From AC-32 sp963715575 (GTDB taxonomy: Bacteria; Actinomycetota; Thermoleophilia; Gaiellales; Gaiellaceae): a stretch of DNA of 64,000 nucleotides. The notes under the pieces are model-generated. The model made no database searches and was not told the DNA's origin. It was given only the letters and a program-made list of their open reading frames with translations. The stretch is taken from positions 1,240,001 to 1,304,000 of the forward strand of contig OY970250.1 in the NCBI GenBank assembly GCA_963715575.1, given 5' to 3'. Shown here piece after piece: positions 36,147 to 45,631 of this stretch. Numbering within the stretch: the first letter of the stretch is position 1; every line of letters begins with the position of its first letter. The translations under genes were made by a program, and so were the position numbers.

Positions 36147-37183
36147 GAGGGCCGAAGCGTATAGAGCGCCTCAGCGATGCCAGCGCTTGCTCGGCCGTCG
36201 CCGTATAGCTCGGGCGCGTCCGGCGGGAACGAGGCCTGGTCGAGCACCTCGGAGAGCCGCCTCGGGTCGTCCGGATCGACCAGCGTGTTCGCGCCGGCGA
36301 GGACGGTGTCCACCCACTCGGTCGAGGGCCGCAGGGTCACGCAGGGCACGCCGAGCCAGTACGCCTCCTTCTGCAGGCCGCCCGAGTCCGTGACGACCGT
36401 TCTTGCACCGGCGACGAGCGCGAGCATCTCGAGGTAGCCGACCGGCGCGATCGCGTGCAGCTGCGGCGCGGGCTCGATCCCGTGCTCGGCCAGCGCCTTG
36501 CGTGTGCGCGGGTGGATCGGGAAGACGAACGTGCGCCCCGTGGCGTTCAGGCTCTCGATCAGCCCGCGCAGCCGCCCTGGCTCGGTGTTGGCCTCGCGGT
36601 GGATCGTCAGCACGTCGTAGGGCTCGTCCACGACCGGCTCGACCCGCTTGCGCGCGATCGGCTCGAACAGGCGGGTCGCGTCGGCCATCACGTCGCCGAC
36701 GATCTCCGTCCGGCCGGGCACGCCCTCGCCGGCGAGTTGCGCGCGCGAGCGCTCGTCCGGCGCGAAGAGCAGCGTCGAGAGCCGGTCGACCTCGATCCGG
36801 TTGCGCTCCTCGGGCATCGAGAGGTCGCCGCTGCGCAGGCCTGCCTCGACGTGCGCAAGCGGCACGCCGGCCGCGGAGGCCGCCAGCGCGCCGGCCAGCG
36901 TCGAGTTGGTGTCGCCGTAGACGAGCACCCAGTCCGGCCCCTCCTGGCGCAGCGGGCCGGCGATCGCCGCCTGCATCTCCGCCACGTTGGCTGTGCGCAG
37001 GTCGAGCGCGTAGCGCGGCTCCTCGAGGCCGAGCTCCTCGAAGAAGACCTGCGACAGCTCGCGGTCGTAGTGCTGCCCGGTGTGCAGCACGAGCTCGTCG
37101 ATCCCGCGCTCGCGGAGGGCGACCGAAGTCGGGGCAGCTTTCACGAACTGCGGCCGGTTTCCGACCACCGAGAAGACCTTCAT
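36143..37183 (-). CDS. wecB: UDP-N-acetylglucosamine 2-epimerase (WecB/WbpI family)
   Basis: 346 residues, GT-B fold. It opens FSVVGNRPQFVKAAP, has LVLHTGQHYDRELSQVFFEEL, VYGDTNSTLAGAL, HVEAGLRSGDLSMPEERNRI and TDSGGLQKEAYWLGVP: all diagnostic. First gene of a four-gene operon (epimerase, dehydrogenase, Gfo/Idh, acetyltransferase). TAGTGT on the minus strand lies 9 bases before the ATG and shares bases with the tRNA-Lys promoter. Confidence 0.92.
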   Translation of the reverse strand: MKVFSVVGNRPQFVKAAPTSVALRERGIDELVLHTGQHYDRELSQVFFEELGLEEPRYALDLRTANVAEMQAAIAGPLRQEGPDWVLVYGDTNSTLAGALAASAAGVPLAHVEAGLRSGDLSMPEERNRIEVDRLSTLLFAPDERSRAQLAGEGVPGRTEIVGDVMADATRLFEPIARKRVEPVVDEPYDVLTIHREANTEPGRLRGLIESLNATGRTFVFPIHPRTRKALAEHGIEPAPQLHAIAPVGYLEMLALVAGARTVVTDSGGLQKEAYWLGVPCVTLRPSTEWVDTVLAGANTLVDPDDPRRLSEVLDQASFPPDAPELYGDGRASAGIAEALYTLRPS

Positions 37184-37191
37184 AGCGCGGC

Positions 37192-37198
37192 TACACTA
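37192..37198. promoter_or_regulatory. Divergent -10 boxes shared by tRNA-Lys and wecB
   Basis: Plus strand TACACT (37192-37197) is 12 bases before the tRNA 5' end; minus strand TAGTGT (37198-37193) is 9 bases before the wecB ATG. Five bases are common to both. Confidence 0.5.
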
Positions 37199-37209
37199 TG
37201 CGCCGCCTC

Positions 37210-37282
37210 GGGCCGTTAGCTCAGCTGGTAGAGCAGGGGACTCTTAATCCCAAGGTCGTAGGTTCGATCCCTACACGGCCCA
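37210..37282 (+). tRNA. tRNA-Lys (anticodon CTT)
   Basis: 73 nt. Acceptor GGGCCGT pairs with ACGGCCC (37275-37281) plus discriminator A; D-arm TAGCTCAGCTGGTAGAGCA; anticodon loop CTCTTAA with CTT at 37243-37245; T-arm TAGGTTCGATCCCTA. No encoded CCA. The outermost anticodon-stem pair is a G-A mismatch. Confidence 0.97.
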
Positions 37283-37398
37283 TCGTCGATCGACTTCGAT
37301 CGATTTCTTCTCCTCCGTAGCTGCCGTTGTGAGCCGCGCCCGCCATGTCGGTCGCGGCGGCATTGTCAGGCTAGAGTTCGCCCACTTCGAGGCAGCTG

Positions 37399-40065
37399 AT
37401 GCGTATGCAACGAACTCCCCCTGAGCAGAGCTCGGCTGACGAAGGCGTGCGCTTCCTCGCCGAGGCGGGTCAGATCCTGGCGGCGTCGCTCGACTGGGAG
37501 CAGACGCTGGTGCAGGTCGCCAGGCTCGCCGTTCCCGCGCTCGCGGACTGGTGCATCGTGGACGTGCTCGAGGAGGACGGGGTCACGATCAAACAGGTTG
37601 CGGTAGCGGCGGCCGATCCGCGCAAGGAAGACCTGCTGCGCGAGATGCGGATGCTCTACCCGCCCACGATCGACTCGCCGCAGCCGGCCGCGCGCACGAT
37701 CCGTTCGGCCGAGCCGGTCGTGTTCGAGGAGTTCGACCAGGCCGCGCTGCACGCGACGACGCGGGACGAGCGCCACCTCGACCTGATCGGGCGCCTCGAT
37801 CCGAAGTCGGCGCTCGCCGTGCCGCTGATCGCGCGGGCACGCACGATCGGGGCGCTGACGCTGGCGTGGTCGGAGTCGGGCCGCCGCTACACCGAGGCGG
37901 AGATCGTGCTCGCGACGGAGCTGGCGAGGCGAGCCGCGCTCGCGGTCGACAACGCGATCCTGTACTCGCGGGAGCGGGAGGCGCGGGCACGGGCCGAAGA
38001 GGCCGCCGCCAGGCTGCGCGACCTCGAGCTGATCTCGGAGGCGGCGCTCAGCCACCTCGACCTGAACCGGCTGCTGCGGGACCTGCTCGACGGGGTGCGC
38101 ACGGTGATGCGGACGGACACCGCGGTCATCCTCCTGCTTGACGAGACGGGCGACGAGCTCGTCGCTTCCTGGGCGCGCGGTCTCGAGGAGGAGGTCGAGG
38201 CGCGCGTGCGGGTACCGGTCGGGAAGGGCTTCGCGGGACGCGTGGCCGCGACACGCAAGCCCGTCTTCATCCCCGACGTCGAAACGGCGGAGGTCGTAAA
38301 CCCCCTGCTGCTGAAGCGCGGGCTGAAGTCGCTGCTCGGGGTGCCGCTGCTGGTCGAGGGCCGGCTGCTCGGCGTGATGCACGTCGGCTCGGTCACGCCG
38401 CGCGTCTTCACGAACGACGACGAGCGGACGCTGCAGCTGCTGGCCGACCGGATCGCCCTGGCCATCGAGCAGTCGAGCCTGTACGAGAGCGCACGCGCAG
38501 CGGGCCGGCGGCTCGAGTTCCTCGCCGAGGCGAGCGAGCTGCTCGGCTCGACGCTCGACTACTCGGCCGCGCTCGCGCGTTTGAGCGAACTCGCGGTGCC
38601 CTACCTCGGCGACTGGTGCATCGTCGACATGCTTCGCGGCGAGCAGCTCGAGCGGGTCGCGGTCGCGCACGCCGACCCGGAGGCGCAGGCTGCCGCGTAC
38701 GAGTTCCTGAAGCGCTTCCCGATCACACCGGACGCAGCTCACGGGCCCGGGCTCGTGATCGCGACCGGCCGCGCCGAGCTGATCTCCGAGGTGATCGACG
38801 AGCACCTGCAGCGCGCGAGCGGCGGCGATCCCGAGTACCTCGAGGCCCTGCGGGCGATCGGGATGACCTCCTTGATGTGCGCGCCGCTGATCGCCCGCGG
38901 CCGCGTGCTGGGGACGATCACGATGCTCTCGGAACAGCGCGAGCGCCTCTACGGGCCGGCCGACCTCGTCACCACGGAGGAGCTCGCGCGCCGGGCCGCA
39001 ACCGCGGTCGACAACGCGCTGCTGTTCCGCGAGGCCGAGCGCCGCGCCGATGCGGCCCGGGTGCTCGAGCACATCGGTGACGGCGTCTTCATGCTCGACC
39101 GCGACGGGGTCGTGCGGCTCTGGAATCGCGCCGCCGAGGCGGTCACGCGGCTCGGGGCCGACGAGGTCGTCGGGCGGCGTGCGGTCGAGGCGATCCCCGG
39201 CTGGGCCGCGATCGCCGGCAACGTGCCGGTCGCGCCCGCGCCGGCGTCCGCCTCGAGTGCCGAGACGCTGCCGCTCGAGCTGCCGGGGCGCGAGCTCTGG
39301 CTCTCGATCGCGGCGGTCGAGTTCAACGAGGGCACCGTCTACGCGTTCCGCGACCTGACCGCCGACCGCGCGCTCGAGGAGCTGCGAAGCGATTTCGTCT
39401 CGACCGTCTCCCATGAGCTGCGCACGCCGCTGGCCGCGATCTACGGCGCCGCGCTGACGCTCCAGCGCGAGGATCTGCAGCTCGACGAGACGCAGAGCAG
39501 CAACCTGCTCTCCGTGATCGCGACCGAGTCCGACCGGCTGGCGCGGACCGTGAACGACATCCTCTGGGCGAGCAGGCTCGACGCCGACCGCGTCCACCTC
39601 GACGTCGGTACGCACGACCCGCGCGAGCTGGCGCGCACGGTCGTCGAGGCGGCGCAGGTGCACCTGCCGGCCGGCATCGAGCTCTCGTTCTCGTGCGAGG
39701 CGGACCTGCCGCCGATCCTCGGCGACCCCGACAAGGTCCGGCAGGTGCTGACGAACCTCATCGACAACGCGGTCAAGTACTCGCCCGACGGCGGCGAGGT
39801 CGAGCTCCAGATCGCGCGGCGCGACCACGCCGTCCGCTTCAGTGTCACCGACTCCGGCCTCGGCATCCCGCCGGGCGAGCAGCGGCGGATCTTCGACAAG
39901 TTCTACCGCGTCGACCCGAACCTGACCCGCGGCGTCGGGGGCACCGGGCTCGGCCTCTACATCTGCCGCGAGCTCGTGCGGCGGATGAACGGGACGATCT
40001 GGGTCGAGTCGCGCGAGGGCGAAGGCTCGTGCTTCAGCTTCGAGCTGCCGGTAGCGACAGCGTGA
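37399..40065 (+). CDS. Multi-sensor histidine kinase: GAF x3, PAS, HisKA, HATPase_c
   Basis: 888 residues, no membrane segment, so cytoplasmic. GAF-like domains cover about residues 20-185, 200-355 and 370-550; the first and third are close copies (compare AVPALADWCIVDVLEEDG with AVPYLGDWCIVDMLRGEQ). A PAS domain follows (GDGVFMLDRDGVVRLWNRAAEA), then the H-box FVSTVSHELRTPLAAIYG, N-box LTNLIDNAVKYSP, and G-boxes VTDSGLGIPPGEQ and GGTGLGLYICRELV. It probably senses small ligands or redox state and phosphorylates a response regulator, but no regulator gene is nearby. It meets a second kinase tail to tail with 32 bp overlap. Confidence 0.92.
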   Translation: MRMQRTPPEQSSADEGVRFLAEAGQILAASLDWEQTLVQVARLAVPALADWCIVDVLEEDGVTIKQVAVAAADPRKEDLLREMRMLYPPTIDSPQPAARTIRSAEPVVFEEFDQAALHATTRDERHLDLIGRLDPKSALAVPLIARARTIGALTLAWSESGRRYTEAEIVLATELARRAALAVDNAILYSREREARARAEEAAARLRDLELISEAALSHLDLNRLLRDLLDGVRTVMRTDTAVILLLDETGDELVASWARGLEEEVEARVRVPVGKGFAGRVAATRKPVFIPDVETAEVVNPLLLKRGLKSLLGVPLLVEGRLLGVMHVGSVTPRVFTNDDERTLQLLADRIALAIEQSSLYESARAAGRRLEFLAEASELLGSTLDYSAALARLSELAVPYLGDWCIVDMLRGEQLERVAVAHADPEAQAAAYEFLKRFPITPDAAHGPGLVIATGRAELISEVIDEHLQRASGGDPEYLEALRAIGMTSLMCAPLIARGRVLGTITMLSEQRERLYGPADLVTTEELARRAATAVDNALLFREAERRADAARVLEHIGDGVFMLDRDGVVRLWNRAAEAVTRLGADEVVGRRAVEAIPGWAAIAGNVPVAPAPASASSAETLPLELPGRELWLSIAAVEFNEGTVYAFRDLTADRALEELRSDFVSTVSHELRTPLAAIYGAALTLQREDLQLDETQSSNLLSVIATESDRLARTVNDILWASRLDADRVHLDVGTHDPRELARTVVEAAQVHLPAGIELSFSCEADLPPILGDPDKVRQVLTNLIDNAVKYSPDGGEVELQIARRDHAVRFSVTDSGLGIPPGEQRRIFDKFYRVDPNLTRGVGGTGLGLYICRELVRRMNGTIWVESREGEGSCFSFELPVATA

Positions 40066-40729
40066 AGCGCGCGCCGCGTGGCTCTGCCGCCTCGTAGTCC
40101 AGCTCGCCGCCAAGCGCGTTCGCGTAGGCCGACGCGATCGAGAGCCCCAGGCCGGCACCGGGCGGGCCCGAGCGGCGGCTGTCGTCGCTGCGGGAGAAGC
40201 GCTCGAACAGGCGCGGCACGAACTCCGGCTCCACGCCCGGCCCGCGGTCCTCCACGACCAGCCGGCAAGGATCCCGCTCGACGCGCACCTCGACCGGCGG
40301 CGCGCCGTAGCGCAGGGCGTTGAGGATCAGGTTCGCCGCCACGCGCTCGAACGCGACCGGGTCGGCGACGATCGTCCGGCCGGGCTCGACCAGCACGCGT
40401 ACGTCGTCCGCGCAGTCGCCCGCGATCCTCGGTACGAGCTCTTCGACCACCTCGCGCGGGTCGAAGCGCTCGGGTGGGCCGGACACGCCGCCGGACTCGA
40501 TCCGCGAGAGGTCGAGCAGCTGGTCGGCGAGGTCGCGCAAGCGGTCGGTCTGGACGACGAGGTGCCCGAGCAGCGCGTGCACCTGCTCGACCGGCAGGTC
40601 GTCCACGCGCGCGTCCAGCGTGGCCGCGATCCCGTGGACGACCGCGATCGGCGCTCGCAGCTCGTGCGAGGCGATCGAGACGAACTCGTAGGTGAGCCGG
40701 TGCGCGGTGCGCGCCTCCGCAGTCCCCAT
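40034..40729 (-). CDS. Short orphan histidine kinase (HisKA-HATPase only)
   Basis: 231 residues from ATG 40729. H-box FVSIASHELRAPIAVVHGIA, N-box ANLILNALRYG, G-box VEDRGPGVEPEFV and GAGLGLSIASAYANALGG. No sensor domain or membrane segment, so it must receive input through protein partners, or is an N-terminally reduced kinase. A TTG at 40762 could extend it by 11 residues without adding a domain. No response regulator beside it; pairing with the convergent large kinase is only suggested by position. Confidence 0.85.
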   Translation of the reverse strand: MGTAEARTAHRLTYEFVSIASHELRAPIAVVHGIAATLDARVDDLPVEQVHALLGHLVVQTDRLRDLADQLLDLSRIESGGVSGPPERFDPREVVEELVPRIAGDCADDVRVLVEPGRTIVADPVAFERVAANLILNALRYGAPPVEVRVERDPCRLVVEDRGPGVEPEFVPRLFERFSRSDDSRRSGPPGAGLGLSIASAYANALGGELDYEAAEPRGARFTLSLPAARS

Positions 40730-40771
40730 GTCTGCCCTGTGACCAGCGGGGTGTGGTTCCAAACCCGCCGA

Positions 40772-40789
40772 AGCGGCCTTGCGGCCGCT
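40772..40789. terminator. Hairpin after the DUF6458 gene
   Basis: AGCGGCC-TTGC-GGCCGCT, a 7-bp stem, lies 25 bp beyond the stop of the small membrane gene (read on the minus strand) and before the kinase start. No clear T-run. Confidence 0.4.
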
Positions 40790-40814
40790 CCGGTCGAATC
40801 GGGTTGCGCTCGGT

Positions 40815-41045
40815 CTAGTAGCCGGGCGGAGGTGCGTCCTCGACGTACCCGCCGCGGCGGCGCGACCAGTAGCCGGGGCCGGCCCAGGTCGACCAGAAGA
40901 TCATCGACAGCACGGCGCCCACGATCCCGACGATCAGCAGGATCCACCCGATCGTCTGGATGTCCACACCCGAGACGGTCGCATTGACCGCGAAGGCGAG
41001 GATCGCGCCGGCCGCGATCAGCAGAATGCTTACTCCGAGTCCCAT
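40815..41045 (-). CDS. DUF6458-type small membrane protein
   Basis: 76 residues with two membrane helices (VSILLIAAGAILAFAVNATV and IGWILLIVGIVGAVLSMIFW), a short tail with RRRGGYVEDAPPPGY, the DUF6458 pattern common in actinobacteria. Function unknown. ATG 41045 has an excellent Shine-Dalgarno (AAGGAGG, 6-7 bases away), one of few in the window. Confidence 0.85.
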   Translation of the reverse strand: MGLGVSILLIAAGAILAFAVNATVSGVDIQTIGWILLIVGIVGAVLSMIFWSTWAGPGYWSRRRGGYVEDAPPPGY

Positions 41046-41179
41046 TTCGTTCCTCCTTGAAGGGGTTGTGGGGCCCGTGTACCCGCTCGACTGCTCCCTG
41101 AACCCCCTTCGTTGCAGGAGTTTCTAAGGGCCGTCGCTCCCCCCACGGCGCGCCGCCGCGTCGAGTAGTCTCGGCCCCG

Positions 41180-42230
41180 GTGCGCAGGGGATCGATCGTC
41201 CAGCTGGTCGTCCTGGGGATGCTGTTCGGCGCGGGCGCCGCGGCGGTGGCGCTGCTGATCCCGTGGCTGCCGGACCCGGCGAGCGAGCAGGCCGACCGGA
41301 TCGACTTCGTCTTCTGGTTCGTGACCGCGATCTGCATCGCGATCTTCGCGCTCGTCGCGGCGGTGATCGTCTACGCCGTCTTCAACTTCCGCGCGCGCCC
41401 CGACGACGACGAGGACGGTCCGCCGATGCACGGCAACACCGGCCTCGAGATCGTCTGGACGGCGGTCCCGGCCGCGCTCGTGACCGCGATCTCGATCGTC
41501 AGCGCGGTCGTGCTCGCGAAGAACGAGCACCTGCCCCAGGCCTCGGCCGCCTCGGCCCAGCGCGACCCGCTCGCGCCGCTCGTCGTCGACGTCACCGCGC
41601 AGCAGTTCGCCTGGCTCTTCACGTACCCGGGGTTCAACAAGACGACGTCCTCCACGCTGCACGTCCCGCTGCACCGCACCGTGCAGCTCCGGCTGAAATC
41701 CCTGGACGTGATCCACTCTTTCTGGGTGCCGCAGTTCGGCCAGAAGCAGGACGCGGTCCCGGGACTGGTGACGAAGCTGGAGATCACGCCCAAGCGGGCC
41801 GGCACCTTCCCGGTGATCTGCACCGAGCTGTGCGGGCTCGGCCACGCGCTGATGCGCTCGGAGGCAATCGTGACGAGCGAGGACAAGTTCATCGCCTGGA
41901 CGAAGAGCCAGCAGGGCGGCGGCGCGACCGGTGCCGGCGGCGTCGCGCCACAGGCGGGCAAGGCGCTGTTCATCTCGAACGGCTGCGACGGCTGCCACAC
42001 CTTCAAGCCGGCCGGAGCCAAGGGAACGGTCGGGCCGGACCTCGATAAGCTGCCCGACCTTGCTCGGCAGGCAGGGCAGCCGCTGGAGCAGTTCATCCGG
42101 GAGTCGATCGTGAACCCGAGACGCCTACGTCGAGCCGGGCTACCCGAAGGGCGTGATGCCCGGCACCTTCGCGAGCCTGCCGCAGGCGCAGCTCGACGCG
42201 CTCGTCAAGTACCTGGAGGGGTCGAAGTGA
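41180..42230 (+). CDS. ctaC: Cytochrome c oxidase subunit II with fused cytochrome c domain; frameshift near the end
   Basis: GTG 41180; TAGTCT is 8 bases upstream. Two membrane helices, then the cupredoxin domain with VDVTAQQFAWLFTYPG and the CuA motif CTELCGLGHALM, then a cytochrome c domain with NGCDGCHTFK (CxxCH): a caa3-type subunit II. One extra base at 42119 breaks the frame inside the cytochrome domain; removing it restores DAYVEPGYPKGVMPGTFASL and a TGA at 42228-42230 that overlaps the subunit I GTG (GTGA). As written the open frame runs on into coxA. All metal ligands are present, so a sequence error or very recent mutation is likely. Confidence 0.9.
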
Positions 42231-44187
42231 GCGACGCAGTCATCGGCTTCCATCCCGACGAGGCGCAGGCCGAATACCCGCCGCCGGCGGCACCGCCGCG
42301 CGGCTTCCACCGGCTGCTCGCGCCGGGCTGGCTGCGCGCCGGCTGGATGGTGCCGCTCTTCTTCGGCATCGGCGCCGGCATCGTCGTGCTCGTCCGCTGG
42401 CTCGAGGGCTGGTACCCGATCTGGAACGGCTCGGTGATCACGACCGTCGAGCTGACCACGGTGCCGATCGGCTTCCTCGCCGGGATCGGCGGCTTCGACT
42501 ACTGGCTGCGCTACGCGATCGGCGCGCCGACCCAGGCCGAGGACCACTCCGGCCACGGCGCCCGCAGCTGGCGCGACTACTTCCGGGTCAACACCGACCA
42601 CAAGGTGATCGGCGTCCAGTACCTGGTCACGACGATCGTCTTCTTCGTGATCGCCGGCCTGCTGGCGATGTTCATGCGCGCCGAGCTGGCGAAGCCGGGC
42701 ATGCAGTTCGTCGACAACCAGACCTTCAACGGCCTCTTCTCGGTGCACGCGGCGCTGATGATCTTCCTGTTCGTCATCCCGGCCTTCGCGGGGCTCGGGA
42801 ACTACGTCATCCCGCTGATGATCGGCGCGCCGGACATGGCCTTCCCGCGCCTGAACGCGCTCTCGTTCTGGCTGCTGCCGATCGCCGGGATCATGATGGT
42901 CTCGAGCTTCCTCGTCCCGGGCGGCGCGTTCGCGGCCGGCTGGACGGGCTACGCGCCGCTCTCCGTCCACCAGCCGCTCGGCACGGTCTTCTTCAACATG
43001 GGCGTCCAGTGGGCGGGCGCGATCGTCGATCATGACCGCGCTCAACTTCCTGGTCACGATCATCACCATGCGCGCGCCGGGGATGACCTTCTGGCGCATG
43101 CCGCTGCTCGTCTGGGCGAACTTCACGACCTCGCTGCTGGTCGTGATCGCGACGCCGTTCATCGCCGGCTCGCAGTTCTTCGTCGATGTTCGACCGGGTG
43201 ATGCACACCCACTTCTTCGACCGGACGGCGGGCGGCTACCCACTCGGGTACCAGCACATCTTCTGGTTCTACTCGCACCCGGCGGTCTACATCATGATGC
43301 TGCCCGGCTTCGGGATCGCCTCGGAGGTGATCTCCGTGTTCGCGCGGAAGCCGATCTTCGGCTACCGCCTGATGGCGCTCTCGCTGATGGCGATCCTCGT
43401 GCTCGGCTTCTCGGTCTGGGCGCACCACATGTTCGTGGCCGGGATGGCGCCGTGGCTGCGCGTGCCGATGATGGTCACGACGATGCTGATCGCCGTCCCG
43501 ACGGGGATCAAGGTCTTCTAGCTGGCTCGCGACCTTGTGGGAGGGGCGGATCCACTTCGAGACGCCGATGCTGTTCGCGCTCGGCTTCGTCTCGATGTTC
43601 GTGATCGGCGGGCTCTCCGGGATCTACCTCGGCGCCGTCCCGATCGACATCCACGCCTCCGACACGTACTTCATCGTCGCGCACATCCACTACGTGCTCT
43701 TCGGCGGCTCGCTGTTCACGATCTTCGCCGGGATCTACTACTGGTTCCCGAAGATGACCGGCCGGATGTACAACGAGCGCGCTCGGCAAGCTGCACTTCT
43801 GGCTGACGTTCGTCGGCTTCAACGTGACCTTCTTCCCGATGCACTACCTCGGGATCGCAGGGGATGCCGCGCCGCGTCGCCGACTACGCGCCGCGGTTCG
43901 CCGACCTGAACATGTTCATCTCGATCGCGTCCTTCGGGCTCGGCGCCTCGACGATCGTCTTCCTCTACAACATGGTCACGAGCTGGCGCTTCGGGGCGAA
44001 GCGCGCCCGCCAACCCGTGGCGCGCGCTGACGCTCGAGTGGCAGGTGACCTCGCCGCCGCCGATCTTCAACTTCGACGAGATCCCGCAGGTCGTCGGCGG
44101 CCCGTACGAGTACGGCGTGCCGGGCGCGCGGCACGGCGTCTTCAACGGCGACCGCGTGCACGCGAAGGCGAGGAGGTGCACGCGTGA
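42227..44187 (+). pseudogene. ctaD: Cytochrome c oxidase subunit I, frame broken about seven times
   Basis: GTG 42227 opens an N-terminal extension with two extra membrane helices, then the canonical oxidase core. Ligands are intact: heme a His in GLFSVHAALM, the His-Tyr pair in WFYSHPAVYIMMLPG, the CuB pair in WAHHMFVAG, and heme His in IVAHIHYVLFGG. The frame shifts by one inserted base at 43028, 43185, 43519 (creating a premature TAG), 43781, in the G-run 43860-43863 and at 44002, and one base seems missing near 44168. The restored end is EEVHA and TGA 44185-44187. It reduces O2 to water if functional. The perfect conservation around the indels argues for sequence error. Confidence 0.85.
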
Positions 44188-45034
44188 GTGCCGCGCGAGG
44201 CACCATGTGCTCGTGGTCGCGAACGAGACGGTCGCCGGCCGGAGCCTGATCGAGGCGCTCGAGCGGCGGCGCAAGGACGGGCCGGTGCGCGTGACCGTGA
44301 TCACGCCGGTCAACCAGCCGAGCGAGGGCTACGTCGTCTACGAGGACACCCGCCGCGCCGCGGCCGGCGCCGGCTGGAGAAGACGCTCGAGTCGCTGCGC
44401 TCAGCCGGGATCCCGGCCACGGGCACGTCGTCGACACCGACCCGGTCGCCGCCATCCGCGACGCGCTCGCCACGCTCGAGCCGCCGCCGGACGAGATCGT
44501 CGTCTCGACGCATCCGCAGCAGCGCTCGGGCTGGCTGCGCCGGAACGTCGTCGAGCGGATCGCAGGACGCCGCTCACGGCCTGCCGGTCGAGCACGTCGT
44601 CGTCGACCTGGAGCGCGAGCAGGGCGCCGAGGCGAACGTGCTCGTCGTCGCGAACGAGACGGTCGTCGGCGAGCCGCTGCTCGCAGAAGATCCGCGAGCG
44701 CGCGGCGAAGGGGCCGGTCGCGCTTCCTGATCGTCTCGCCGCAGAGCGACGACGCACGCGAGCACCCCGAGGCCGAGCGCCGCCTGCGCCGCGCGCTGGC
44801 GATCCTGCGCGGCGAGGGCATCGACGCTCACGGCCAGGTCTCGCACCCGGACCCGTTCACCGCGGCCGCCCAGGCGGTTCAGCGACGAGCGCGTCGACGA
44901 GATCATCGTCTCGACCTTCCCGGGCCAGAAGACCTCGGGCTGGCTGCGCGGCGACCTGGTCGAGCGGCTGCGCAAGGAGACCGGCCTGCCGGTCGAGCAC
45001 GTCGAGGTCGACCCGCGAGGAGGCAGCGGTCTGA
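44184..45034 (+). pseudogene. Tandem UspA-like double-domain protein, frame broken repeatedly
   Basis: Putative GTG at 44184 (GTGA overlap with coxA). Restored reading gives two homologous domains of about 130 residues: HHVLVVANETVAGRSLIEAL to PVEHVVVDLE, and NVLVVANETVVGEPLL to LPVEHVEVDP. Each has a first beta strand VLVVANETV, a D-P-x-x-A-I/A helix, and a late IVSTHPQQRSGWLRRNVVERI-like loop (split by family pattern), the place of the Usp ATP-binding G-x-S loop. Frames shift near 44197, 44370, 44423, 44562, 44683, 44720, 44880 and 45016. Stop TGA 45032-45034 overlaps the next ATG. Location between oxidase subunits I and III is unusual. Confidence 0.7.
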
Positions 45035-45629
45035 TGGCTGCACGTCGAGCCACGCCGCCCACCCGCCGATCGCGAACCAGAGCTCGCGCGTCGACGCGCG
45101 CATGCTCGGGATGTTCCTCTTCATCGCGTCGGAGATCATGCTCTTCGGCTCGTTCTTCACGGCCTACTTCTTCGTCCGTGTCGCGGCCGGGACGCCGTGG
45201 CCGACGCCGCCGTACGCAGCTGCCCGTCTTCGTGGCGGGGATGAACACGATCATCCTCGTCACCTCGAGCTTCACCATGCACTGGGCGCTGCAGTCGATC
45301 AAGCGGGGCAACCGCTCCGGGCTGCAGGCCGGGCTGCGTGCTGACGTTCCTGCTCGGCCTGACCTTCCTGCTCACCCAGATGCCGAGTACTCGCGGATCG
45401 GCTTCGCCCCGAACGACGGACGCCTTCGGGACGATCTTCTTCTGCCTGACCGGCCTGCACGGCGCGCACGTCTTCGTCGGCCTGACGCTGCTGCTTCGCC
45501 GCGACGATCCGCGCCTTCCGCGGCCACTTCTCGGCCGAGCAGCACCACGGCGTCGAGATCCCCGGGATCTACTGGCACTTCGTCGACGTGATGTGGATCG
45601 TCGTCTACACCACCGTCTACATCCTCTAG
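45034..45629 (+). pseudogene. ctaE: Cytochrome c oxidase subunit III, frame broken repeatedly
   Basis: ATG 45034 (TGATG with the Usp-like gene). Restored segments: SSRVDARMLGMFLFIASEIMLFGSFF split in place, FFVRVAAGTPWPTPPY, QLPVFVAGMNTIILVTSS, TFLLGLTFLLTQM, EYSRIGFAPND, FGTIFFCLTGLHGAHVFVGL and HFVDVMWIVVYTTVYIL, which is the complete five-helix class of subunit III. Extra bases lie at 45043, 45050, 45216, 45337, 45418 and 45494, and a base is missing (or two extra) at 45383-45384. Stop TAG 45627-45629. No active-site loss is visible besides the frame. Confidence 0.83.
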
Positions 45630-45631
45630 AA

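Noticed and set aside
37366..40158. A 930-codon minus-strand open frame over the large histidine kinase
   Set aside because: Composition is typical of an antisense shadow (Arg/Asp/Leu-rich, low complexity) while the plus strand carries unmistakable kinase motifs.
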